18,555 nucleotides of DNA from Aeromicrobium sp. (lineage in GTDB: Bacteria; Actinomycetota; Actinomycetes; Propionibacteriales; Nocardioidaceae). The DNA is taken from assembly GCA_023254755.1 (NCBI GenBank), contig JALRKU010000472.1:1-18555 (forward strand). Reading direction: 5' to 3'. Of this stretch, positions 6,241 to 13,605 are shown piece by piece (within the stretch, counting starts at the first letter, position 1; every line of letters begins with the position of its first letter). A model generated the notes under the pieces. That model made no database searches. It saw nothing but the letters and a program-made list of their open reading frames with translations, and was not told the DNA's origin. The position numbers were made by a program, and so were the translations under genes.

Positions 6241-6729
6241 ATGCAGGACGAGGTCGACCGGCTGGTCGCCGCGTGGCGCCGGGAGCGCCCGGATCTCGAC
6301 GTCACGCCCATGGAGGTGCTCAGCCGCATCTCCCGGCTCGCGACCCACCTCGACCGGGCACGCAAGCAGGCGTTCGCCGACCACGGCCTCGAGCCGTCGG
6401 AGTTCGACGTGCTCTCCGCGCTGCGTCGGGCGGGCCACCCGTACCGCCTCTCCCCCGGCCAGCTCGTGCAGGAGACCCTGGTGACCAGCGGCACCATGAC
6501 CCACCGGGTCGACCGGCTGCTCGCCAAGGGCCTGGTCGATCGCCAGCCCGACCCGGCGGACCGGCGCGGCGTGCAGGTCGGTCTCACCGACGCCGGCCGG
6601 ACGGCGGTCGACGGCGCCCTCGACGCCCTGCTGGAGAGCGAGCGGGCGCTGCTGGCCGACCTGCCGCAGCCCGGGCGCGAGGCGGTCGCCTCCGCACTCC
6701 GCACCCTGTCCCTGCCGTTCGACGCCTGA
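6241..6729 (+). CDS. MarR family transcriptional regulator
   Basis: This is a 162-residue MarR-type repressor. The winged helix-turn-helix is at about residues 52-115: SPGQLVQETLVTSGTMTHRV contains the recognition helix, and DPADRRGVQVGLTDAGR forms the wing with the typical DxRR motif. The long N-terminal helix (MEVLSRISRLATHLDRARK) would dimerise. ATG 6241 was chosen over upstream in-frame candidates (ATG 6175, GTG 6232) because of a GAGG at 6229-6232 with 8-nt spacing. The stop overlaps the start of the ABC-F gene by one base (TGATG, 6727-6731), so the regulator and ATPase are translationally coupled. The palindrome at 6206-6219 is its likely operator. Effector unknown. Confidence 0.92.
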   Translation: MQDEVDRLVAAWRRERPDLDVTPMEVLSRISRLATHLDRARKQAFADHGLEPSEFDVLSALRRAGHPYRLSPGQLVQETLVTSGTMTHRVDRLLAKGLVDRQPDPADRRGVQVGLTDAGRTAVDGALDALLESERALLADLPQPGREAVASALRTLSLPFDA

Positions 6730-8504
6730 TGGCGCACCTGCTGGGCGCCGAGCAGATCGCCCTCGACTTCCCGACCAAGACCGTCTTCGGCTCCGTCACC
6801 ATCGGTCTCGACGAGGGCGACCGCGTGGGTGTCGTGGGCCGCAACGGCGACGGCAAGTCGACCCTGCTGTCGATCCTCGCGGGACGGCTCGCCCCCGACG
6901 CCGGCCGCGTGACGGTGCGCAACGGCGTGCGGATCGGCGTGCTCGACCAGCGCGACGTGCTGGACCCCGACCTGACCGTCGGCGGGGTCGTGGTCGGCGA
7001 CGTGCCGGACCACACGTGGGCCGGCGACCCGAGGATCCGCGACGTCATCGCCGGGCTGCTCTCCGACGTCGACTGGGGCGCCGCGGTCGGCACCCTCAGC
7101 GGAGGGCAGCGGCGCCGCGTCGCCCTGGCGGCCCTGCTCGTCGACGACCACGACGTGCTGTTCCTCGACGAGCCGACGAACCACCTCGACCTCGAGGGCG
7201 TCACCTGGCTGGCGGGCCACCTCCGGGCGCGCTGGCCGCGCACGGCGGGTGGCCTCGTGGTCGTGACGCACGACCGGTGGTTCCTCGACGAGGTCTGCAC
7301 CCGCACCTGGGAGGTCCACGACGGCGTCGTCGAGCCGTTCGAGGGCGGGTACGCCGCCTACGTCCTGCAGCGCGTCGAGCGCGACCGGGTCGCCGCCGCC
7401 ACCGAGGCCAAGCGGCAGAACCTCATGCGCAAGGAGCTCGCGTGGCTGCGGCGCGGCGCCCCCGCCCGGACGTCGAAGCCCAAGTTCCGCATCGACGCCG
7501 CGACCCAGCTGATCGAGGACGTCCCGCCGATCCGCGACACGGTCGAGCTCAAGCAGATGGCCACGGCGCGGCTGGGCAAGGACGTCGTCGACGTGCTCGA
7601 CGTCGTCGTCGACTTCGACGGCCGCCGCGTGCTGGACCACGTCACGTGGCGGATCGGGCCCGGCGAGCGCACCGGCGTGCTCGGACCCAACGGTGCCGGC
7701 AAGTCCACCCTCCTGAACCTCGTGACGGGAGACCTCGCCCCCTCCGGCGGCCGGGTCAAGCAGGGCAAGACCGTGCGCGTCGCCCGCCTGAGCCAGGACC
7801 TGCACGAGCTCGACGCGGTCGCCCACGAGCGCGTCAGCGACGTCATCGGCCGCAAGCGGACCAGCTACGTCGCAGGCGGGCAGGAGCTCACGCCCGGGCA
7901 GCTGCTCGAGCGGCTCGGGTTCACCAGCGCCCAGCTCAGCACCCCCGTCCGTGACCTGTCGGGCGGCCAGCGCCGACGCCTCCAGCTGATGCTGATCCTG
8001 CTCGACGAGCCGAACGTGCTGGTGCTCGACGAGCCGACCAACGACCTCGACACCGACATGCTCGCCGCGATGGAGGACCTGCTCGACACCTGGCCGGGCA
8101 CGCTCCTCGTGGTGTCGCACGACCGCTACCTGCTGGAACGCGTCACCGACCAGCAGTACGCGGTGCTCGACGGACGGTTCCGTCACCTGCCAGGCGGCGT
8201 CGACCAGTACCTGGAGCTGCGCAGGGACGGGTCGGTCGCATCACCCTCCGAGCCCGAACCCGCGCGCCCGTCGGCTGCGAGCTCGGGCGCCGAGCGGCAC
8301 GCGGCCCGCAAGGAGCTGTCGTCGGTCGAGCGGCGACTGGGCCGCGCCGAGCAGGACGTCGCCACGATCGAGGCCGAGCTGGGTGCGCACGACCCCACCG
8401 ACTACGCCGGGCTGGCCGCGATCAGCGCGCGCCTGCAGTCCGCGCAGGACGAGCTGGCCTCGCTGGAGGAGCGCTGGCTCGAGCTGTCGGACGAGCTGGA
8501 CTGA
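6729..8504 (+). CDS. ABC-F family ATPase, Uup-like
   Basis: This 591-residue soluble protein has two ABC ATPase domains and no membrane segment, which defines the ABC-F family (ribosome-associated translation or resistance factors). Domain 1 has Walker A GRNGDGKST (37-45), signature LSGGQ (123-127) and Walker B with D147-E148. Domain 2 has Walker A GPNGAGKST (319-327), LSGGQ (410-414) and D434-E435. The interdomain linker is short and basic (RKELAWLRRGAPARTSKPKF). The Uup-like stretch LLDEPNVLVLDEPTNDLD and a C-terminal coiled coil (about 525-591, after a Pro/Ser-rich hinge) point to the Uup branch rather than EttA. It overlaps the upstream marR by one base, an arrangement compatible with an inducible ribosome-protection gene. 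Antibiotic resistance is unproven. Confidence 0.93.
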   Translation: MAHLLGAEQIALDFPTKTVFGSVTIGLDEGDRVGVVGRNGDGKSTLLSILAGRLAPDAGRVTVRNGVRIGVLDQRDVLDPDLTVGGVVVGDVPDHTWAGDPRIRDVIAGLLSDVDWGAAVGTLSGGQRRRVALAALLVDDHDVLFLDEPTNHLDLEGVTWLAGHLRARWPRTAGGLVVVTHDRWFLDEVCTRTWEVHDGVVEPFEGGYAAYVLQRVERDRVAAATEAKRQNLMRKELAWLRRGAPARTSKPKFRIDAATQLIEDVPPIRDTVELKQMATARLGKDVVDVLDVVVDFDGRRVLDHVTWRIGPGERTGVLGPNGAGKSTLLNLVTGDLAPSGGRVKQGKTVRVARLSQDLHELDAVAHERVSDVIGRKRTSYVAGGQELTPGQLLERLGFTSAQLSTPVRDLSGGQRRRLQLMLILLDEPNVLVLDEPTNDLDTDMLAAMEDLLDTWPGTLLVVSHDRYLLERVTDQQYAVLDGRFRHLPGGVDQYLELRRDGSVASPSEPEPARPSAASSGAERHAARKELSSVERRLGRAEQDVATIEAELGAHDPTDYAGLAAISARLQSAQDELASLEERWLELSDELD

Positions 8505-8518
8505 CCAGGTCCCACCGA

Positions 8519-8959
8519 TCACGCGCCGCGCAGCACGCGGGCCAGCTGCTGCACGGCGTACCCGTAGCCGTGCAGACCGGCACCGATCACGACGACCTCG
8601 GCGATGTCGGACACGTAGGAGTGGTGCCGGAAGGGCTCCCGGCGGTGGATGTTCGACAGGTGCACCTCGGCGATCGGGAGCTCCGTCGCGAGCAGCGCGT
8701 CGCGGATCGCGACCGACGTGTGCGTGTAGGCGCCGGGGTTGATGACGATCGCGGCACAGTCCTCGCGGGCCCCCTGGATCGCATCGATCAGCTCGCCCTC
8801 GTGGTTGCTCTGCACCGCGCGCACCTGCAGTCCCTCGGCCGCGGCCGTCTCGGTGACCAGCTGCTCGACGTCGGCGAGCGTCGTGGTGCCGTACACGTCG
8901 GGCTCACGCGTGCCGAGCAGGTTCAGGTTCGGCCCGTTGACCAGGAGCAGTCGACTCAC
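8519..8959 (-). CDS. aroQ: 3-dehydroquinate dehydratase, type II
   Basis: This 146-residue enzyme dehydrates 3-dehydroquinate to 3-dehydroshikimate in the shikimate pathway, as a cytosolic dodecamer in this family. Active-site residues are all in place: N11 in NGPNLNLLG, R18, catalytic Y23 (PDVYG), N74 and H80 (INPGAYTHTS), E98 and H100 (EVHLSNIH), and R111 (EPFRHHS). Each is one residue earlier than in the mycobacterial enzyme. The length is normal. The start is GTG 8957-8959 with no clear Shine-Dalgarno; TAGGCT lies exactly 6 nt upstream, suggesting a leaderless transcript. It follows ispE by 28 bp on the same strand and converges on the ABC-F gene with a 14-bp gap. No other aro gene is in view. 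Confidence 0.96.
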   Translation of the reverse strand: MSRLLLVNGPNLNLLGTREPDVYGTTTLADVEQLVTETAAAEGLQVRAVQSNHEGELIDAIQGAREDCAAIVINPGAYTHTSVAIRDALLATELPIAEVHLSNIHRREPFRHHSYVSDIAEVVVIGAGLHGYGYAVQQLARVLRGA

Positions 8960-8965
8960 CCGATC

Positions 8966-8971
8966 AGCCTA
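8966..8971 (-). promoter_or_regulatory. Probable leaderless -10 box of aroQ
   Basis: The minus strand reads TAGGCT, GATCGG (6 nt), then GTG. This places the transcription start on the first base of the aroQ start codon. The -35 region falls on the ispE stop codon and shows no good match, so the gene could equally be read from the ispE transcript. Confidence 0.4.
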
Positions 8972-8987
8972 TCTGGACTCCGCGACG

Positions 8988-9905
8988 TCAGCCGGTGACG
9001 AGGCGGGCGCCGGGGACGGGGCCCGTGGACTGGATGACGTCGGCGCACGTCGACGCGCTGCCGAGGGCGATGGCGACGTCGAGCCCGTGCTGCTCGTCCT
9101 CGACGAGGAACAGGCAGGTGGGCCCCGAACCGCTGAGGATCGCGCCGTAGGCCCCGGCCTCGCGACCGATGTCGAGCGTGTCCTCCAGCTCGGGCCGCAG
9201 CGACAGCGCTGCCTCGGTCAGGTCGTTCGACAGGTGCTCCCCGAGGGCGCGGGCGTCGCCGGCCCGCAGCGCCGTGAGCAGCCCGTCGGCGATCTCGGGA
9301 GCGGGCACGTCGGTCGACAGCTCGTCGAACCGCGCGTAGACGGCAGCGGTCGACAGGCCCTCGGCCGCCGTGGCGAACACCCAGTGGTACCGGCCCCGGG
9401 CCAGCACCGGGCTGACCGTCTCGCCCCGTCCGCCGCCGACCGCGTTGCCGCCGTGCAGGAGGAACGGGACGTCGCTGCCGAGCGACGCGGCGACCGGTTC
9501 GAGGTCGTGCTTGGACAGACCGAGGCCCCACACCTCGTTGCAGGCCACCAGCGCCGCGGCGGCGTCGGCCGACCCGCCCGCCATGCCACCCGCGACCGGG
9601 ATGGCCTTGCGGATCGCGAGGTCGACGCCCGTCGTGGTGCCCGTGGCGCGCTGCAGCGCGCGGGCGGCTCGCACCGCGAGGTTGTCCTCGTCCTCGGGGA
9701 CGTCGGCGGCCTCGGCCCACACGTCGAGCTCGCTGTGCATCGCCACCGTGATCGACTCGTCGTCGCGCCGCGAGGCTCTGACCTCGTCGTGCAGGTCGAC
9801 CGCCTGGTAGACGGTCGCGAGCGGGTGGAACCCGTCGCCACGGACCGGACCGACTCCCAGGCAGAGATTGATCTTGGCCGGCACCCGGACGGTCGCTGTC
9901 GTCAC
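8988..9905 (-). CDS. ispE: 4-diphosphocytidyl-2-C-methyl-D-erythritol kinase
   Basis: This 305-residue GHMP-family kinase phosphorylates CDP-methylerythritol in the non-mevalonate (MEP) isoprenoid pathway. The N-terminal VPAKINLCLGVGP carries the catalytic-site K11. The GHMP ATP-binding loop is PVAGGMAGGSADAA (103-116). The catalytic Asp is D145 in LGSDVPF. The third GHMP motif is LSGSGPTCLF near the C-terminus. The start is GTG 9903-9905; TAGGTT lies 7 nt upstream and no strong Shine-Dalgarno is seen. A longer reading to 10112 would run into the racemase gene. It is followed by aroQ. In many actinobacteria ispE sits next to rsmA (ksgA) and an ABC-F gene; here an ABC-F gene is close but inverted. 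Confidence 0.95.
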   Translation of the reverse strand: MTTATVRVPAKINLCLGVGPVRGDGFHPLATVYQAVDLHDEVRASRRDDESITVAMHSELDVWAEAADVPEDEDNLAVRAARALQRATGTTTGVDLAIRKAIPVAGGMAGGSADAAAALVACNEVWGLGLSKHDLEPVAASLGSDVPFLLHGGNAVGGGRGETVSPVLARGRYHWVFATAAEGLSTAAVYARFDELSTDVPAPEIADGLLTALRAGDARALGEHLSNDLTEAALSLRPELEDTLDIGREAGAYGAILSGSGPTCLFLVEDEQHGLDVAIALGSASTCADVIQSTGPVPGARLVTG

Positions 9906-9912
9906 GCGCCCC

Positions 9913-9918
9913 AACCTA
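9913..9918 (-). promoter_or_regulatory. Possible leaderless -10 box of ispE
   Basis: The minus strand reads TAGGTT, GGGGCGC (7 nt), then GTG (start 9905), within the 32-bp gap after the racemase gene. The GGGG could alternatively act as a poor Shine-Dalgarno. Confidence 0.35.
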
Positions 9919-9937
9919 GGGCATGCTCGCCGAAGCG

Positions 9938-10648
9938 CTACCCGACGACGAGGCCCTTGGCCGGCGGGGCCGCGAACTCGAGGCGCTGCGACGTCGAGAG
10001 GCCGAGCCGCACCAGCGCCTCGACCTGGGTGACCGCCGCGGCGACGCCGTCGACGACCGGCACCCCGAGGTCGCTCTGGAGCCTGGCGCACAGGTCCGCC
10101 ATGCCGGCACACCCCAGCACGACGACGTCCGACCCGTCGTCGTCGAGCGCCTGCCGCGACGCCTCCAGCACCGTCGCGTACGCCTGGGGATCGGTCTCGA
10201 GCTCGACCACCGGGATGCCCGTGGCGTGGACGCCCCGGCAGTGGCGCTCCAGGCCGTACTCGAGCGCCAGGTCCTCGGTGTGCCCGATCGTGCGGGCCAG
10301 TGTGGTCACGACGCTGAAGCCGCGGCCCAGGTAGGCCGCGGTGCGCATCGCCGCCTCGGCGATGCCGACCACGGGGCCCGACGCGAGCTCGCGCGCCGCG
10401 AGCAGCCCGGGATCGCCGAAGCAGGCCAGCACGTAGCCGTCGACGCCCTCGGACTCACCGCGGGCGACCTCCGCGAGCACGCCGGGCACCGCCATCGCGT
10501 CGTCGACGTGGCTCTCGATCGAGACCGGCCCGGTCTCGGGACTGACCGCCTCGACGGTGACGCCCGGGCCGACGACGGCCCGGGCGCACTCGCCGATCGT
10601 GGCGGTCATGGAGAGCGTGGTGTTCGGGTTGATCACCCGGATCTCCAT
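9938..10648 (-). CDS. Asp/Glu/hydantoin racemase family protein (allantoin racemase-like)
   Basis: This 236-residue protein is of the HyuE/HpxA type, which interconverts hydantoin enantiomers, including S- and R-allantoin. The N-terminus MEIRVINPNTTLSMT is characteristic. The two-base mechanism needs two cysteines, seen at C76 (VLACFGDP) and C180 (VLGCAGM), close to C79/C184 of allantoin racemase HpxA. The start ATG (10646-10648) follows the permease stop by 9 bp. Its Shine-Dalgarno GAGGG overlaps that stop codon, so the pair is almost certainly co-transcribed. With guanine deaminase and XdhC nearby, allantoin is the better guess than a synthetic hydantoin, but maleate isomerase-like or aspartate racemase activity is not formally excluded. 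Confidence 0.88.
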   Translation of the reverse strand: MEIRVINPNTTLSMTATIGECARAVVGPGVTVEAVSPETGPVSIESHVDDAMAVPGVLAEVARGESEGVDGYVLACFGDPGLLAARELASGPVVGIAEAAMRTAAYLGRGFSVVTTLARTIGHTEDLALEYGLERHCRGVHATGIPVVELETDPQAYATVLEASRQALDDDGSDVVVLGCAGMADLCARLQSDLGVPVVDGVAAAVTQVEALVRLGLSTSQRLEFAAPPAKGLVVG

Positions 10649-10657
10649 GACCGACCC

Positions 10658-12190
10658 TCAGCTCTCGACCCGCGCCGGCTCACGCCCCGACGCGAACCCG
10701 GCGACGTCGAGCTTGACCGCGAACGCGTAGTAGATCGCGAAGCCCAGGCCGCAGCCGAGGAACCAGCTGTAGTCGGGCAGCCAGGTGACCACGTCGAAGA
10801 GCTTCGGGATCACCACGGAGACGATCGCGATCACACCGGCGATGACGACCGAGTACACCGCCGCCGGGTTGTAGCCCTTCTCGTAGTAGTACTCACCGTC
10901 CTCGTCGAGCGTGAACAGGTCGTCGACGACGACCTTCTGCTTGCGGATCACGTAGTAGTCGGCGATGAGGATGCCGAACAGCGGGCCGATGAGGGCGCCC
11001 AGCATGCCCAGGGTCCAGAAGATCGCGTCGGCGTTGGAGTACCAGTTCCACGGTGTCAGCAGCACCGAGCCCACGGCCGCGATCATGCCGCCCATGCGCC
11101 ACGAGATCTTCTGCGGCGCGACGTTGGAGAAGTCGAACGCCGGGGAGATGAAGTTGGCGACGATGTTGATGCCGACGGTGGCGATCACGAAGGTCAGGCC
11201 GCCGAGCAGCACCGCCGTGTACGTGTCGATGCGCTCGACCGTGTGCACCGGGTCGGTGATGAGCTCGCCGAACACCGGCACGGTGGCCGACGCGGTCAGC
11301 ACCACGAGCAGCGAGAACACCACGAAGTTGACCGGCAGACCCCAGAAGTTGCCCTTCTTCACCGCGTCGAAGCTCTTGCCGTACCGCGAGAAGTCGCCGA
11401 AGTTCAGCATCGGCCCGGAGAAGTACGAGACCACCAGGGCGATCGCGCCGAGCATCGCGGTGACCTGCTCACCGGTCGAGAGGTTCTGGTCCGAGAGCGT
11501 GAGGCTGATGTCCCAGTCGGCGCGGACCAGCATGTAGCCGCACAGGATGATCATCGCGACGTACACGGCCGGACCGCAGAAGTCGATGAACTTGCGGATG
11601 GCCTCCATGCCGCGCCAGAACACCAGCGCCTGCGCGACCCACAAGATCGCGAACGAGACGTAGCCCAGGTACGACAGGCCGAGGAAGGAGTTGTCCTGCG
11701 TCGCGAGGTCGGACAGCCCGGGCCACAGCTTGAGGATCACGATGGTCAGCGATCCGGCGGCCAGGAACGTCTGCACGCCGTACCAGGCGACCGCGATGAG
11801 GCCGCGGATGATCGCCGGGATGTTGGCGCCCAGCACCCCGAACGACGCGCGGCTGATGACCGGGTAGGGCACCGCCGCGACCTGGCTCGGCTTGGCGACC
11901 AGGTTGCAGAAGAACTGCACCAGGCAGATGCCCACGATGAGCGCGACGAAGACCTGCCAGCTGGTCAGGCCCAGCATGAACAGGCTGCCGGCGGTCACGT
12001 AGCCGCCGACGCTGTGCACGTCGCTCATCCAGAACGCGAAGAGGTTGTACGAGCTCCAGCTCTGGTGCTCCAGCGGTGCGAGGTCCTCGTTGGCGAGGCG
12101 CGGGTCGTAGCCCTTCTTCATCCAGCCCTGTCCGGGCGGGTAGCCGGCGGCCTCGACGAGGTCGTCCGCCGGTTCGATCGTGTCGGTCAT
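10658..12190 (-). CDS. NCS1 family permease (allantoin/hydantoin/purine type)
   Basis: This 510-residue inner-membrane transporter of the nucleobase:cation symporter-1 family is expected to have 12 membrane segments. The cytoplasmic N-terminus has the family-typical NEDLAPLEHQSWSSYNLFAFW (about 34-54). In the third helix, W136 and Q140 (AWYGVQTF) match the W/Q pair that holds hydantoin in Mhp1. GINIVANFISPAFDFSNVAP in the second half contains an Asn in the region of Mhp1 N318, and GDFSRYG is an NCS1 signature. ATG 12188-12190 was chosen over an ATG at 12280 because of AGGAG at 12196-12200. It is followed directly by the racemase. The best guess is an allantoin carrier like PucI; uracil or cytosine are alternatives. 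Confidence 0.92.
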   Translation of the reverse strand: MTDTIEPADDLVEAAGYPPGQGWMKKGYDPRLANEDLAPLEHQSWSSYNLFAFWMSDVHSVGGYVTAGSLFMLGLTSWQVFVALIVGICLVQFFCNLVAKPSQVAAVPYPVISRASFGVLGANIPAIIRGLIAVAWYGVQTFLAAGSLTIVILKLWPGLSDLATQDNSFLGLSYLGYVSFAILWVAQALVFWRGMEAIRKFIDFCGPAVYVAMIILCGYMLVRADWDISLTLSDQNLSTGEQVTAMLGAIALVVSYFSGPMLNFGDFSRYGKSFDAVKKGNFWGLPVNFVVFSLLVVLTASATVPVFGELITDPVHTVERIDTYTAVLLGGLTFVIATVGINIVANFISPAFDFSNVAPQKISWRMGGMIAAVGSVLLTPWNWYSNADAIFWTLGMLGALIGPLFGILIADYYVIRKQKVVVDDLFTLDEDGEYYYEKGYNPAAVYSVVIAGVIAIVSVVIPKLFDVVTWLPDYSWFLGCGLGFAIYYAFAVKLDVAGFASGREPARVES

Positions 12191-12275
12191 GGGTGCTCCT
12201 GTGACGAGTTCGCTCGGCCCCCTGCCGGGCCGGGTTCGTGCACACGACGCTAGGAACGGGGCGTTACGACCGACC

Positions 12276-12323
12276 GTCACGCGATGTCACGCCGAGGTGA
12301 CGCCTCAGATATATGAGGTATAC
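12276..12323. promoter_or_regulatory. Repeat-rich candidate control region of the NCS1 permease gene
   Basis: The 156-bp gap between the GntR stop and the permease start contains several elements. GTCAC occurs at 12276-12280 and 12286-12290, with its inverse GTGAC at 12297-12301. CCTCA-GATATA-TGAGG spans 12303-12318. GTATAC lies at 12318-12323 (AGGTATACGA). GTATAC cores occur in operators of FCD-type GntR regulators such as UxuR/ExuR (TGGTATACCA), so this is a plausible site for the adjacent GntR protein. No promoter is convincing by eye. Confidence 0.4.
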
Positions 12324-12346
12324 GACCGGCCAGGCGCCGCCCCGCG

Positions 12347-13051
12347 TCAGGAGCGGAACACGTCGGGGTCGGCCGCGAACAGCGCGATCGCGTCGCGCAG
12401 GTGGGCGTAGTGCTCGTCGGACTCCGCCACGAGCGCGTCGGCGTCCCGCGCGAGGAACGCGGCGACCATGCGGTCGTGGTCGTCGTAGAACACCGAGCGC
12501 CCCGAGTCCGACACCCGCGACATCGGCCGGGCCGGCTCGGTGATGTTCCAGGCCGACTCGTACATGTGGAGCAGGCGGTGCATCCCCGACGGGGCGATGA
12601 GCGCCATGTGGAATCGCCGCGACTCGGCGTGGTACGCCCGCTCGTCGCCGAGGTCGATGGCGCGGTGCAGGCTGCGGTGGACCTGGGCGACCCGTTCGTC
12701 GTCGGCCGCGGTGGCCGCGGCGACGGCGCCCCGCAGCGCCGACGACTCGAGCGCCTGGCGCACGTCGTAGAGCTCGCGGAACTCCACGAACGACAGCTTG
12801 GCGACGCGGTAGCCGACGTGGGGCGTGTGCTCGACGAGGCCCTCGCCGATGAGGATCTTCAGCGACTCCCGCACCGGGATCGCGCTGACCCCGAAGAAGG
12901 CGGCGACCTCGTCGATCGGGATCGCGGTGCCGGGCGGCTCGTCGCCCAGCAGGATGGCTCGGCGGACGTCGTCGAGCACCCGGGGTTGTCCGCCGTCGGT
13001 CGTGGTGTTGACCAGTCGTGACGTGAAGACCGAGCGCCGGCGGGCACTCAC
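12347..13051 (-). CDS. GntR family transcriptional regulator, FCD (FadR-like) subfamily
   Basis: This is a 234-residue regulator. The N-terminal winged helix (about 22-85) contains VLDDVRRAILLGDEPPG and the recognition part AAFFGVSAIPVRESLKIL. The FCD ligand-binding domain (about 92-225) follows. H148 (FHMAL), H192 (DHDRMV) and H214 (DEHYAHL) are well placed for the metal site usual in FCD domains. GTG 13049-13051 was chosen because it overlaps the upstream gene's stop (GTGA), and the extra N-terminus of a longer reading is Arg-rich out-of-frame sequence. It is probably last in the run of minus-strand genes starting at the ABC importer and probably controls that run and/or the NCS1 permease gene beyond it. 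The effector may be a purine-degradation intermediate or carboxylate, which is inference. Confidence 0.92.
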   Translation of the reverse strand: MSARRRSVFTSRLVNTTTDGGQPRVLDDVRRAILLGDEPPGTAIPIDEVAAFFGVSAIPVRESLKILIGEGLVEHTPHVGYRVAKLSFVEFRELYDVRQALESSALRGAVAAATAADDERVAQVHRSLHRAIDLGDERAYHAESRRFHMALIAPSGMHRLLHMYESAWNITEPARPMSRVSDSGRSVFYDDHDRMVAAFLARDADALVAESDEHYAHLRDAIALFAADPDVFRS

Positions 13052-13605
13052 GCGGATCGCTCCACCACGTCGACGTCGTCGCCACCACCGAGGTCGGTGC
13101 AGTCCAGCAACGTCGCGCCCGCGGCGGCCAGGTAGCCGCCCGCTCCGGCGGGGTCGCTCGCGGCAGCCGCCCAGTGGTCGCGGCCGAGGACCACCGGGTG
13201 ACCCGGACGCCCGCGGTAGGTGGCTCGCCGCAGGTCCGACGGCGCGGGGTCGTCGCCGACCACGCGGCGCACGGCCTCGGGCCGCAGGCCCGGCAGGTCG
13301 ACCAGGGTCACGACGGCGGCGGCGGCGTCGCCGCACGTCTGCAGTCCCTCGGCCAGCGACCGGCCCGGACCGGACTCCCAGTCACGGGCCAGCACCACGT
13401 CCGCCCACGGCGGCACCAGGTGGACGGCCGGCTCGGCGAGCGCGCCGAGGACCACCACGACGTCGGCGCAGCCGCCCGCCACGAGGGCCGAGGCGGCGTG
13501 GTCGAGCCACGGCCGGCCGTCCGCGTCACGCACCATCGCCTTGGGCATCCCGTAGCGGGTCCCGGCTCCGGCAGCGAGGACGAGACCCACCACGGGATCA
13601 GGCAC
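13048..13605 (-). CDS. MobA/PucB-like nucleotidyltransferase (molybdenum cofactor)
   Basis: This 185-residue NTP-transferase domain protein resembles MocA/PucB, which transfers CMP (or GMP) to molybdopterin to make the dinucleotide cofactor of xanthine dehydrogenase-type enzymes. The nucleotide loop LAAGAGTRYGMPK is at 10-22 (K22), the metal-binding Asp at D103 (LVDLPGL), and the substrate-loop RGRPGHPVVLG is typical of MocA relatives. The start is GTG 13603-13605, overlapping the permease stop by 8 nt; a tandem GTG at 13588-13593 is an equally possible start. With the XdhC gene at the other end of the locus it mirrors the pucA/pucB pair of Bacillus subtilis. Whether it is CMP- or GMP-specific cannot be told. 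Confidence 0.88.
   Translation of the reverse strand: MPDPVVGLVLAAGAGTRYGMPKAMVRDADGRPWLDHAASALVAGGCADVVVVLGALAEPAVHLVPPWADVVLARDWESGPGRSLAEGLQTCGDAAAAVVTLVDLPGLRPEAVRRVVGDDPAPSDLRRATYRGRPGHPVVLGRDHWAAAASDPAGAGGYLAAAGATLLDCTDLGGGDDVDVVERSA

Noticed and set aside
6168..8186. Minus-strand frame of 672 codons opposite marR and the ABC-F gene
   Set aside because: The plus-strand ABC-F reading has intact Walker and signature motifs; the antisense translation has no domain and is a codon-bias shadow.
9923..12253. Plus-strand frame of 776 codons opposite the racemase and permease
   Set aside because: The translation is dominated by His, Asp, Arg and Val without family motifs, while the minus strand encodes a clear NCS1 permease and racemase.
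12347..13336. A 329-residue GntR protein with a long N-terminal extension
   Set aside because: The extension is Arg-rich antisense-like sequence inside the MobA-like gene. The GTGA overlap at 13048-13051 gives a normal 234-residue regulator.
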